Assembly: GCA_964554475.1 (NCBI GenBank)
Contig: CAZKOT010000002.1
Span: 1 to 54,193, forward strand
Direction of reading: 5' to 3'
Length of the DNA stretch: 54,193 nt
DNA from: CAJKWP01 sp964554475
GTDB lineage: Bacteria > Bacillota > Clostridia > Christensenellales > UBA1242
Positions 9,195-18,061 of this stretch are shown one piece after another. The notes under the pieces are model-generated. The model was given only the letters and a program-made list of their open reading frames with translations. It searched no databases and was not told the DNA's origin. How positions within the stretch are numbered: position 1 is the first letter of the stretch; every line of letters starts with the position of its first letter. A program made the position numbers and the translations under genes.

Positions 9195-12100
9195 ATGAAT
9201 AAAAAACTTGTTGCAATCATTGTTGCAGTCGTAGCAGTTTTAGCAGTTGTCGGTATTAGTATTTGGGGCGGCACATTTGACGTTTCTGACAAAACAGTCT
9301 CTGCTCAATCAATAAAAATCACAAATACTGAAATTCCCGCTGATTCTTACTATGGAACAACAATCAAAACGATGTATAAAGAAATAGAACCAGGCACAAC
9401 CACTTATACAATTTATTGGAATGTGCTTCCCGTTAATACATCAAAAAAACAAATTTCATTAACTTCTAATAATGAAGATGTTACAATAACCGACATTAAT
9501 CAACAATCATCAGAGGAAGGAAGTGCAGTAATAAATTTTGGTGTTGAAGATGATGTCATAATAACTCTTCGAACAACTGATGGAAGTAGTAAAGTTATTG
9601 CAATTCACTTCCATTTTAGAGCACCCGACTCAATGCAATTTGATGTTACACTTACACCTGAAGAATTAACATTTGCTCCTGCTCCAGGAAGCACGAATAT
9701 TATGACCTATGATGAAACAACACTTGTTTTAATTGAAAACAATTCTTACACTCTAACAGGAGGCATTGATTTAACAATTCCTTCAGGCACAGATTCAACA
9801 TTTGAAGACAGTGTTTTAATTCCTCAAGGTTTGGGCGAGTTTCAAATGGAAGTAACTGATGGTGTGAACACTCACACTCAAAATGTGAAAGTAATTGCTG
9901 ACATGCAAACTTTCATGATTGGAGATCAGTATCAAAGCTACAAAAATATCATAGCTGATTTTGCTTCAGGAGACCCTGAAAACTCACCCTATGATTTCAA
10001 CACGAGAGTTGTGTCACCTTATCTTGTAGGAAATGAAAATGATTTTCATTTTGACATGAACATTAGAAGAGCGGGAATAGGAGAAGGTGCAGTAATTTCT
10101 TTAAATGATATTGAACTTGACTACACAGTTTATGAAGGCACATCAATAACCGGAACACCGCTAACTTTTTCAGAAATTGCAACAATAGTAGACAATCAAA
10201 TTCTATTTGATTCCTCATCTGTTGGAGAAACATTTACTTTTAGCATTGTTCCAAAATATAATATGAGAGAAAAATCACCTCTTGCTTTCACAATCACAGT
10301 AACAGAAGGTATTAATGTTTGGACACATGAAGATTTGAGAGCAAACTTTGCAAATCTTGATGTAAATCAAATTAACATTCACTCACAAATAGTTCCAACA
10401 TTACTTGAAGCTCAACTATATGAGGGAAAAGCAAGAAATTACGCATATATTTGGAAAGATGTTGATCCAGGATATATGAGCGGAAGTCCATACACAAGAG
10501 GTTATAAAGCAACTGATGAAGGTGGAAAAAACCATTTGATTGTTAATGGAAATTTCTTCATGATTGACGGCACAAATCTTCCTCTTGTTACAACTTCGGA
10601 TGTAGGAGGACTATTTGGAAATTTGGATTGGGCAGAAACTGCTGGATTTGATATTGCTTCAGTTCAAGAAGGGATTTTTAAAATCAGCGATGAAAGAGAT
10701 GCTACAAGTATTAGTGACGCAAATAATTTGGAGGTAACCTATAATAATTTAAAAGTTGCTGCAAACTCTGCAAAATCTGCAATTTATCCCGAAGATTTTG
10801 ACCCAACTGACCCAGAATTTGAAGATTGGGATGAGGTTGAACAAATTGAAGCACAAGGAAGTGGTTATGTGGCTTTTATGTCTAAATCATCGGTTACAAA
10901 TTTTAACAATACAGTTGCAACAAAAGCATTAATTGCATATTGGAATGCATATGAACATTCAAAAATGAACATAAACGGCTCAATTGGTTATGATATTTGG
11001 GGACAAGGACTTTACAGTTATGGCGGAGCAAATGTTAATCCTGAACTTACAAATGGTACTGAAATAACCCTAACAAATACAAAATTTACACGTTTGGGAG
11101 CATCAGTGATTTGTTATGAAGATGTTAGTTGGACAATTGAAACCGACCCTGTTGAAGCTGATTTAATTTTTACAATTAATGAAGGTGTTGTTTTTGACAA
11201 TTATGTTTCAGGAACTGAAGGATGGTTTGTTGTTAATGGATTTACCTCGGTTATTCCAACATTCAAATCACAAATTAATGGAGTTGACACAAATTCTGAC
11301 GGAATAGTTGATACTGGAGTTGGAGCAATAGGAAAATCAATTATAAAAACTGAAAATATAGGTGGATCTGATTATGAAATGTTTAATTATATATTTCAAA
11401 TCACTGCAGAATACTCTGCTCCACAATCAAGTGATCCAAGATATAGAGAACCGTCTGATAACATTCAATTAACAATTAATCAAATAAATAATGAAACAGA
11501 AGTTTTGTCTGCAATTGAATTAAATCCAGACATGACTCCTGCAGAACTTGAAGCACTTAGAACTTACCAAACAATCACTCGTAGATCGGGTTTCAAAGAA
11601 AATCATCCGTTTATAACAGAAGGAACTTATTTAGGAGCAATAGGTGATTATTCTAACATTGATGATTTTAAACTTCTTCAAAATGTTGTTGGCGTTGTTG
11701 GTGGTTATTTACAAAATGATCCAAATATTCAATCTATGCTAAACAACTTTGGAACCGAAACTCTAACAGTAATGCTAAATAGCTACAATGCTGTTACTGG
11801 AAAATCATTAACTGAAACTTCTCAACTTGCGAGTGACTATGGAACATTAGGAGCAATGCAACAAAATGCTCTTATTGGAATTTGCAGTGATAAAATTTTA
11901 CAAGACTTGATTATTTCAACTTTCTTAAATGATGTAAAAATGTTTGATTATGCAACTACAATTGTTGGCGGTTATTTGACTTCCGATGCTAGTATGAATG
12001 GATTAATTAGCTATGTTAATACTGTTGATGAAGATCTAATCACAAGTTTAAAAGCTCAAATTCTTGCAATTGCAAATGTTTTATTAAGTAGTTCATTTGA

Positions 12101-12440
12101 CGAAACAACATTGCTTAACACAGTTCCATCATTAGATCCTGGCGAAATTCAAAATCTGGTTATGGGAATCAGTAGCAACATGAATTTTGAAAACATTCAA
12201 GCATTTGTTACCATTGCAAACCCAGTTGCACCTGGAGTTTTCCTTGATGAACCTACAGCAGCTTACTTACCTTTAATAAACGGGACACGAACAAATGATA
12301 CTGCTTTAGGTGCATTTGCCGCGTCAATGAATTGTGAAGAAAAAAAGCTTCTTGAAATTAATCCCGACTTTGCTTCACTTGGAGTTGATATTGGTCAAGA
12401 ATTTATTTTCATTGTTGAATTTTTCGACATTGAAGATTAA
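9195..12440 (+). CDS. Giant membrane-anchored surface protein, copy A of a tandem pair
   Basis: 1081 residues. A single N-terminal hydrophobic helix (about 4-26) follows a short basic start, with no lipobox, so it is an uncleaved anchor or a signal peptide. The rest is extracellular in character: rich in Thr, Asn, Ser and acidic residues, with very few Cys. Residues 35 to 140 look like an immunoglobulin-like beta domain. The middle includes NGNFFMIDGTN, YDIWGQGLYSYGG and a short Ca-loop-like DTNSDGIVD (about 700). Residues about 825-1010 contain two copies of a helical module starting VGGYL. It ends in an acidic tail. It starts with GGAG seven bases before ATG and ends at a strong terminator. 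The gene downstream is a paralog. Function unknown; adhesion or envelope structure is a guess. Confidence 0.75.
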   Translation: MNKKLVAIIVAVVAVLAVVGISIWGGTFDVSDKTVSAQSIKITNTEIPADSYYGTTIKTMYKEIEPGTTTYTIYWNVLPVNTSKKQISLTSNNEDVTITDINQQSSEEGSAVINFGVEDDVIITLRTTDGSSKVIAIHFHFRAPDSMQFDVTLTPEELTFAPAPGSTNIMTYDETTLVLIENNSYTLTGGIDLTIPSGTDSTFEDSVLIPQGLGEFQMEVTDGVNTHTQNVKVIADMQTFMIGDQYQSYKNIIADFASGDPENSPYDFNTRVVSPYLVGNENDFHFDMNIRRAGIGEGAVISLNDIELDYTVYEGTSITGTPLTFSEIATIVDNQILFDSSSVGETFTFSIVPKYNMREKSPLAFTITVTEGINVWTHEDLRANFANLDVNQINIHSQIVPTLLEAQLYEGKARNYAYIWKDVDPGYMSGSPYTRGYKATDEGGKNHLIVNGNFFMIDGTNLPLVTTSDVGGLFGNLDWAETAGFDIASVQEGIFKISDERDATSISDANNLEVTYNNLKVAANSAKSAIYPEDFDPTDPEFEDWDEVEQIEAQGSGYVAFMSKSSVTNFNNTVATKALIAYWNAYEHSKMNINGSIGYDIWGQGLYSYGGANVNPELTNGTEITLTNTKFTRLGASVICYEDVSWTIETDPVEADLIFTINEGVVFDNYVSGTEGWFVVNGFTSVIPTFKSQINGVDTNSDGIVDTGVGAIGKSIIKTENIGGSDYEMFNYIFQITAEYSAPQSSDPRYREPSDNIQLTINQINNETEVLSAIELNPDMTPAELEALRTYQTITRRSGFKENHPFITEGTYLGAIGDYSNIDDFKLLQNVVGVVGGYLQNDPNIQSMLNNFGTETLTVMLNSYNAVTGKSLTETSQLASDYGTLGAMQQNALIGICSDKILQDLIISTFLNDVKMFDYATTIVGGYLTSDASMNGLISYVNTVDEDLITSLKAQILAIANVLLSSSFDETTLLNTVPSLDPGEIQNLVMGISSNMNFENIQAFVTIANPVAPGVFLDEPTAAYLPLINGTRTNDTALGAFAASMNCEEKKLLEINPDFASLGVDIGQEFIFIVEFFDIED

Positions 12441-12458
12441 ATTAACTTTCATTATAAA

Positions 12459-12489
12459 GGGCTACGGAATTATGTCGTAGTCCTTTTTT
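12459..12489 (+). terminator. Rho-independent terminator after surface gene A
   Basis: GGGCTACG (12459-12466) pairs with CGTAGTCC (12476-12483) through one G-U, with a 9-base loop, followed by six T. It lies 19 bases past the stop codon and separates the two paralogs into distinct transcripts. Confidence 0.85.
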
Positions 12490-12494
12490 AATGA

Positions 12495-12641
12495 GGTGGA
12501 GCGAAATTCCGCCAAAAAGCGAGGAACGGTGGGTGAATAGTTGAAAATAGAAAGTTGAAAGTGAATGTTAAGGATTTTTTTTGTGTGTTTTCTCTTGAAT
12601 AGTTTATTACCACTTGCGTCAAGCAAAGTGTGTGTTGGTAA
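12495..12641. repeat. Palindromic intergenic element between the surface genes
   Basis: This fills most of the 357-base gap between the paralogs. It is less AT-rich than its surroundings at its left end. It holds a GGTGGA/TTCCGCC hairpin (12495-12513), a GCGAGGAACGG stretch, and a nested hairpin with TTACCA/TGGTAA outside (12607-12612 and 12636-12641) and CTTGC/GCAAG-like inside. It looks like a dispersed repetitive element rather than a gene. No coding potential is apparent. Confidence 0.45.
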
Positions 12642-12680
12642 CTTAAAGGGGAAGATGTTTGTTTATAACATTTTATTCAT

Positions 12681-12708
12681 TTGTTCTTTTAATTTTTTTT
12701 GATATAAT
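12681..12708 (+). promoter_or_regulatory. Promoter of surface gene B
   Basis: TTGTTC (12681-12686), 16 bases, perfect TATAAT (12703-12708). The predicted leader is about 85 bases, ending in AAGGAG before the ATG at 12798. Confidence 0.55.
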
Positions 12709-12797
12709 AATTTTATATAAAAAATTGAAGAAAAATTTTTAAACTAAACAAACTAAAAAAAACTTAAGTGTAAATTAATAAAACTTAAGGAGAAAAA

Positions 12798-15700
12798 ATG
12801 AAAAAAAAAATAATTATAATCATTGTTGCAATTGTGGCATCACTTGCGGTTATTGGAAGTGGAATTGGCATATATTTTGCACTTATTCATAATGATAATA
12901 ACATCCATATAAGTGAACTTAATATTACTAATTCAAATATTAGCGCACAATACGATTACAATGGAGTAAACACAAAATTAGTAACCCTAGATGAATTTAC
13001 AATTACTTATAGAATTAATTATCAAATCTTGCCTGACAATGCCACAAACAAAAAAATTATTTTTACCTCAAGTAACTCTGAAATTGCAACAGTTTCAACA
13101 AATGGTTTTGTTGTTTTTGTTAAATTGCAAGATGTTATAATCACTCTTACAACCCAAGATGAAAGCAATCTTTCAAGAGCAATTCATTTTCAATTTTCAC
13201 CTTTGGTTTCGTCTTCTCTTTTTGTAACCGTTGAAGCAGAATCGGTCAATTTTTCAACCGAAGAAGAAAACCCTCTTTATGAATCAGAAGAAACAACTCT
13301 TGCATTAATTGAAGGTGTTGAGTATATCATAACTACAACTGCTGTAACAACTCTTCAAAACACCCGTTCAACGTTTTTACAAGGAAAACTACGACCTTAT
13401 GGACTTGAAGATTTTGATATTACTTTTTCCGAAGGAGGAATTTCTCACACAATACATGTTGTTGTTCTCCCCTTCATTGAAGAATTTTCACTAGGCTTAA
13501 ATTATTCCTCTTATGTTGAAATTATGGAAGATTTTTCCGGAGAACAAACCTCCGATTTTTACACAAAAATTTACACACCTTACGAAGTTGGAAACGCAAA
13601 TGAATTTTATTTTGACATTAAAATTTTAAATCAAGAACAATTAGTAATAAAACCAGAAGAAGTTCTTTTAAATTACACAGTTACAGACATAACTGATGAA
13701 TTAAATCCATTTTCAATTTCAGATATTACAACCATTGCAACAATAAACAACAATATATTTTCTTTTAAACCTATTGCAATTGATCGCATTTTTATTTTTG
13801 AAATTGAACCAAAATATAACATAACAAAAAAATCTCCCTGTTTTTTCACAATTAAAATAAATGAAGGCTACAATGTTTGGACACATCAGCAATTAAAAGA
13901 CGCATTTTCAGACCTCGACATAAATTTGATTAATATTCATTCAAATATTATTCCCATTCTTAATGAATCTCAAATTACTTTTGAAATGGAAATAAGAGCA
14001 AATAATTATTATCATTTATATGAAGAAGAAACTTTAGGTTATGAAATTTTTCCCGAAAAAAGCGGAAGTGCTTATTCAAGATATGTTCCATTGGAATATC
14101 ATGGAGAAAATTTATTAATTCTAAATGGAAATTTTTTCAATATCAACGGTTCAAATCTTCCCCGTCTTTCCTACTTAGAAAATCAAGGTCAATTCGGTGA
14201 AATTCCTTGGACAAAAGAAAATCCTAATTTTCACATTGCTGCCGCTCGTGAAGCAATTTTTAAAGTTGAAGATGGAAGGGGTGAATTAATTGATTGCGAA
14301 AATTACTTACAAGTAACATACAACAATTTAAAAGTCATTGCAAATTCATCAAAAGAAATAATTTTACCCGCATACGCTTCACAAGAAGATTTTATTGAAG
14401 AAGAATTAAATTTAATGTTTGCTCAGCAAGGTAGCGGTCATTGTGCTTTTATGGCATTAAATGCTCAAACAAATTACATTAATACTGTGGCAACAAAAGC
14501 AACAACAGGTTACTTTAATTCTGAAAAAAATTCAATTATGCAAATTTTAGGCTCAATTACTTATGATATTTGGGGGCAAGGAGTTTATGCTCTCGCTCCA
14601 TCAAAAACAATTTTGACAAATTCCAAATTGACTGCAATAGGCGGAGCGTCAATATGTTTAAACGACACTACTTATTCTCTAGAATCCACCATAACAGAAG
14701 ACGATTTGTTTTTCATGCTAAACGAAGGAGTTGTAATTGAAAATTATTCATCTGGTTTGGAAAGATGGTTTGTTGTTAATGGATTTAACGATTTTATAGA
14801 ACAATTTAAAACAAGCATAAAGGGCGAAGTTGATTTAAATGAAGACAAAATACCTGATTTTGATTATGATGAAGACGGTATAATAGATTTAGGAATAGAA
14901 ACTGTTGGAAAAACTATTAGTAAATATGTAGACCTTGAGGGAAATTTGTATTCAAGAATTGACGATTATATAGGGGATCCAAACGATTTAACAGAAGTTT
15001 TTAATTATATTTTTCAAATAATTAGTTCTTACACAATTCCAGAAATTGACACAGACGAAGACGGAATACCCGACACCTTAGCTCCCGATTGCGATATTCA
15101 ATTTACATTAGAAATTTTGACTAATGAAAGCGAAGTTTTGTCTGCAATTAGTGCAAATCCTGAAATCACTTTTGAAGAATTAGAAGCTATAAGAAATCAT
15201 AAATTAATTGAACGTAAAACGAATTTTAAAAATGAACATTTTCTTAATCAATTGAATGGACAATATTTAACAGCAATAGGTGAATATTCTAATTCAGAAG
15301 AAAAATTTTTAAATTCAATCAGAACTTGTAGAGTCGCTTATGGTTATTTAAGCGAGGATTCTATTATTACAAATTTATTGAATGAAACTTCAGTGGAAAT
15401 TCGTGACAATATTCTTCAAAGCATTCTAACAATTTATAATACAGAACTTGACCCCGACACCACAGTTGATTTTTTAATTACAAATTTTGCTTTATTAGAT
15501 TCTTTACAACAAAAAAATTTAATAGCTTTAATTGGCAATGACGAAGATCTTCAAGAATATGTTTCAAATTTTATAACAGCAATTGATGATCCTGTTTCAA
15601 TTACTTCAATGATTATTGAAGGATATCTAACTGAAGATGCATCAATTTTAAATCTTTTCGATAATGCAGTGGCAGAAATTAGTAATATGGCACTTAATAA

Positions 15701-16025
15701 AATGCTTGAAATTTATAATGGAATTTTTGAACCTAATTTAACCTCGGTTGATGATTTAAGACTGGAATTTAATTACACACTAGATTCAATTCAGCAAGAT
15801 TATTTAATTGAACAATGTATAAACGACCTCTTTTTACAAGCCACATCTGAACAATTAATTTTTCAAACAACTCATGCTTTAAACACAGCTTTTGAAATAA
15901 CATTAACATTGGGAAAAGAAGGAAGTAAGTCAATGCTTGAAATAAATCCAAATATAAACGGACTTGAAATAGGAGTTGGAGACGAAATAATTTTCATCCT
16001 TGAATATTTTGATTTGTTAGTTTGA
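12798..16025 (+). CDS. Giant membrane-anchored surface protein, copy B of a tandem pair
   Basis: 1075 residues, clearly paralogous to the gene at 9195 along its whole length. Shared landmarks include NVWTH near residue 360, INIHS about 20 later, YDIWGQG near 590, RWFVVNGF (copy A: GWFVVNGF) near 655 and E.EVLSAI near 780. The N-terminal helix (about 4-30) anchors it. It carries more calcium-loop-like acidic repeats than copy A: DYDEDGIIDLG near 695 and DTDEDGIPDT near 755. Two copies of the C-terminal module start at GYLSED (about 849) and GYLTED (about 941). Own promoter and SD (AAGGAG). Divergence between the copies is high, so the duplication is old and both are probably used. Function unknown. 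Confidence 0.75.
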   Translation: MKKKIIIIIVAIVASLAVIGSGIGIYFALIHNDNNIHISELNITNSNISAQYDYNGVNTKLVTLDEFTITYRINYQILPDNATNKKIIFTSSNSEIATVSTNGFVVFVKLQDVIITLTTQDESNLSRAIHFQFSPLVSSSLFVTVEAESVNFSTEEENPLYESEETTLALIEGVEYIITTTAVTTLQNTRSTFLQGKLRPYGLEDFDITFSEGGISHTIHVVVLPFIEEFSLGLNYSSYVEIMEDFSGEQTSDFYTKIYTPYEVGNANEFYFDIKILNQEQLVIKPEEVLLNYTVTDITDELNPFSISDITTIATINNNIFSFKPIAIDRIFIFEIEPKYNITKKSPCFFTIKINEGYNVWTHQQLKDAFSDLDINLINIHSNIIPILNESQITFEMEIRANNYYHLYEEETLGYEIFPEKSGSAYSRYVPLEYHGENLLILNGNFFNINGSNLPRLSYLENQGQFGEIPWTKENPNFHIAAAREAIFKVEDGRGELIDCENYLQVTYNNLKVIANSSKEIILPAYASQEDFIEEELNLMFAQQGSGHCAFMALNAQTNYINTVATKATTGYFNSEKNSIMQILGSITYDIWGQGVYALAPSKTILTNSKLTAIGGASICLNDTTYSLESTITEDDLFFMLNEGVVIENYSSGLERWFVVNGFNDFIEQFKTSIKGEVDLNEDKIPDFDYDEDGIIDLGIETVGKTISKYVDLEGNLYSRIDDYIGDPNDLTEVFNYIFQIISSYTIPEIDTDEDGIPDTLAPDCDIQFTLEILTNESEVLSAISANPEITFEELEAIRNHKLIERKTNFKNEHFLNQLNGQYLTAIGEYSNSEEKFLNSIRTCRVAYGYLSEDSIITNLLNETSVEIRDNILQSILTIYNTELDPDTTVDFLITNFALLDSLQQKNLIALIGNDEDLQEYVSNFITAIDDPVSITSMIIEGYLTEDASILNLFDNAVAEISNMALNKMLEIYNGIFEPNLTSVDDLRLEFNYTLDSIQQDYLIEQCINDLFLQATSEQLIFQTTHALNTAFEITLTLGKEGSKSMLEINPNINGLEIGVGDEIIFILEYFDLLV

Positions 16026-16120
16026 TTAATATTGATTTGAAAAGGTTTATATCATAAAAAATAATATTATAATATTAATATCGACGCAATTAAAATACAA
16101 ATAATTAATCAATTCTTCAA

Positions 16121-16145
16121 AAAAAAATCCCCCTCTTTAGAGGGG
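16121..16145 (-). terminator. Terminator of the Asn-rich lipoprotein gene
   Basis: On the minus strand a perfect CCCCTC/GAGGGG stem with a 4-base loop is followed by ATTTTTTT, a classic intrinsic terminator. It lies about 45 bases past the lipoprotein stop and also faces the convergent surface gene. Confidence 0.8.
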
Positions 16146-16148
16146 TGG

Positions 16149-16165
16149 TCGCAAGTGCATTGCGA
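16149..16165. repeat. Second hairpin of a palindromic element
   Basis: Perfect TCGCAA/TTGCGA stem with a GTGCA loop, four bases from the preceding G/C-rich hairpin. The two together resemble the paired-hairpin intergenic repeats dispersed in many bacterial genomes. Copy number cannot be judged from one window. Confidence 0.4.
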
Positions 16166-16189
16166 GGAAAAAAATTTTTGGTTGTCAAT

Positions 16190-17872
16190 TTATTGATTAT
16201 TAAAATTTTCAATTCTTTTGGGCTCAATTTGTTTTTCAAAAGTAATAATTTTCTCTTCATTTTCATTTTTAATACTATTTCTAGTATTATGCTCGTTTAT
16301 TTTGCTATTAGATGTATTATCTTGATTTTGCTGCCTAATTACATTATTAAAGCGTTTATTAATTTCAATGCTTTTTTGTCGATTTGAAATAAAATTTTCT
16401 TGTACAGCACTGTTATCACCTACTATATTTTTTCTTTCATTTTGATTTTGTTTTTCACTGTTTTTATTTTTTTGTTCTTGATCATTTGTGCGAATTTTTG
16501 TTTGATTGTGTAAATTTTTTTTCTTTTCCAAAAGTGCGTTTTTTTGTCTTTCTAAATTCTTTTGATTTTTTTCAAAATTTCTAAATTCATTTTTTTGTTT
16601 ATTAAAATTAATTCTATTACCGTTTTTGTTTTCGGTTTCTTTTTTTGAGCTTGTGTTATTTTGCAATCTTTTTAAATCTTCTTTTTGTTTATTTGTATTT
16701 GTATTTTCAGTTTTAGTTTTTTGTTGATTTTCATTTGTATGATTTCTATTAACAATTTGTTTATCTATTTGATTTCTTGCAATTTCATTTAAATCTTTTT
16801 GCTTATTAACATTTTGTTTATTTTCAATTGTGTTGTTTACATCACTATTAATATTTTGAGTTTCCTGTTTGTTTGATTTTTGATTTTTGTTTATTATTTC
16901 GTTTACTTTTTTATCACTTTCTTTAATTTCATTTTTATTAATTTCATTTGTTTTTATATCATTTATTTGATTTTTATTAATTTGCTTATCTATTTGATTT
17001 CTTGCAATTTCATCCAAATCTTTTTGCTTATTAGTATTTCGCTTATTTTCAATTGTATTTGTATCATTTATTTGATTAATGCTCTGCTTATTTAATTTTT
17101 GATTTTGGTTTTCGTTTTCTTTGAGTTCATTTGTTTGATTTTCATTAGCTATTATTTCGTTTTCTTTATTTTCCTTTGCTTTGTTTACTATGTTTTCATT
17201 TTCAACTTTTTGTTCTATATTTGTTTTATTTTCTTCTTGATTAATATTTTTATTTTCATTTGCCAAATTTTCAACTTGCTCTTTAGCACAATTAAAAGAA
17301 CTAACTGAAAAAGATAACTTCCCTTTTTCATAGTTTGCCACATTAGATTTTTCACAAAACGAAGCACACACATTATAAAGTTGTGAACCTGAAACATAAT
17401 TTCCCTCAAAAGAAAAAATTCCATCATGCTGTTCATAAGAATAACAACTTATTAAATCAGTCATTTGTCCATTTGGATTCAATTTTGCATTTAACCCATA
17501 ATAGCAACCCTGCATCAACTTGTTAAAATCTTCAAGATTCGCATTTGCCCAATCAATGCAAATACATGATGTTCCATCTTCACACGATTTTACTTCAACA
17601 TTTTTTGCTGAATAATTTGGAAAAATTGTTGGTTCTTGAGAAAGCCCTACAGTTTCCCACTCTTTTGCAGTTGGTAGTGCTGTTCTAACTTGATTAAAAA
17701 GTTTTTGCTCTTTTGTAATTTTTTGACTTTCAATTTCTTTTTCATATATGTTTTGTTGCTTTAATTGTTGCTCAGAGGTGTCTGGTTCACTATTATTTTG
17801 ACATGCGGTAAAATAAAGCATACAAGTTAAAACTAGTAAAGACGAAACAATAACTGTAAAAAATTTTCTCAT
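16190..17872 (-). CDS. Asn/Lys/Gln-rich repetitive lipoprotein
   Basis: 560 residues from the ATG at 17872, chosen because AAGGAG sits eight bases upstream and the signal peptide starts there. A hydrophobic signal ends in the lipobox YFTAC, so Cys about 24 should be lipidated and the protein anchored outside the membrane. Residues about 50-215 form a compact domain with several Cys (for example CEDGTSCICIDW) and no family I recognise. From about 215 to the end is almost pure Asn, Lys, Gln, Glu and Ile low complexity. It includes a long repeat: an NTIENK..NKQKDL.EIARNQ.DKQI unit occurs twice, about 75 residues apart. It lies convergent to the surface genes. The tail may span or bind cell wall; this is a guess. 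Confidence 0.7.
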   Translation of the reverse strand: MRKFFTVIVSSLLVLTCMLYFTACQNNSEPDTSEQQLKQQNIYEKEIESQKITKEQKLFNQVRTALPTAKEWETVGLSQEPTIFPNYSAKNVEVKSCEDGTSCICIDWANANLEDFNKLMQGCYYGLNAKLNPNGQMTDLISCYSYEQHDGIFSFEGNYVSGSQLYNVCASFCEKSNVANYEKGKLSFSVSSFNCAKEQVENLANENKNINQEENKTNIEQKVENENIVNKAKENKENEIIANENQTNELKENENQNQKLNKQSINQINDTNTIENKRNTNKQKDLDEIARNQIDKQINKNQINDIKTNEINKNEIKESDKKVNEIINKNQKSNKQETQNINSDVNNTIENKQNVNKQKDLNEIARNQIDKQIVNRNHTNENQQKTKTENTNTNKQKEDLKRLQNNTSSKKETENKNGNRINFNKQKNEFRNFEKNQKNLERQKNALLEKKKNLHNQTKIRTNDQEQKNKNSEKQNQNERKNIVGDNSAVQENFISNRQKSIEINKRFNNVIRQQNQDNTSNSKINEHNTRNSIKNENEEKIITFEKQIEPKRIENFNNQ

Positions 17873-17989
17873 GATCCTATCTCCTTGCGACATAATCAAT
17901 AAATTCCTTTTTTAATTGAATTAAGGGATTATAAAAATGCCTTTAAAATATTTTTTGTAAAAACTTTTACTTTATTCAATTTTTATTAT

Positions 17990-18018
17990 TTGAATTTCTT
18001 TTTCTTCTTTGTTATATA
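17990..18018 (+). promoter_or_regulatory. Candidate promoter of the MATE-type gene
   Basis: TTGAAT (17990-17995), 17 bases, TATATA (18013-18018), 43 bases before the chosen start. The match is moderate in an AT-rich region. Confidence 0.35.
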
Positions 18019-18061
18019 TTTTTTGATTAATTATGTTAAAATAAGTAACAAGGATATTATT

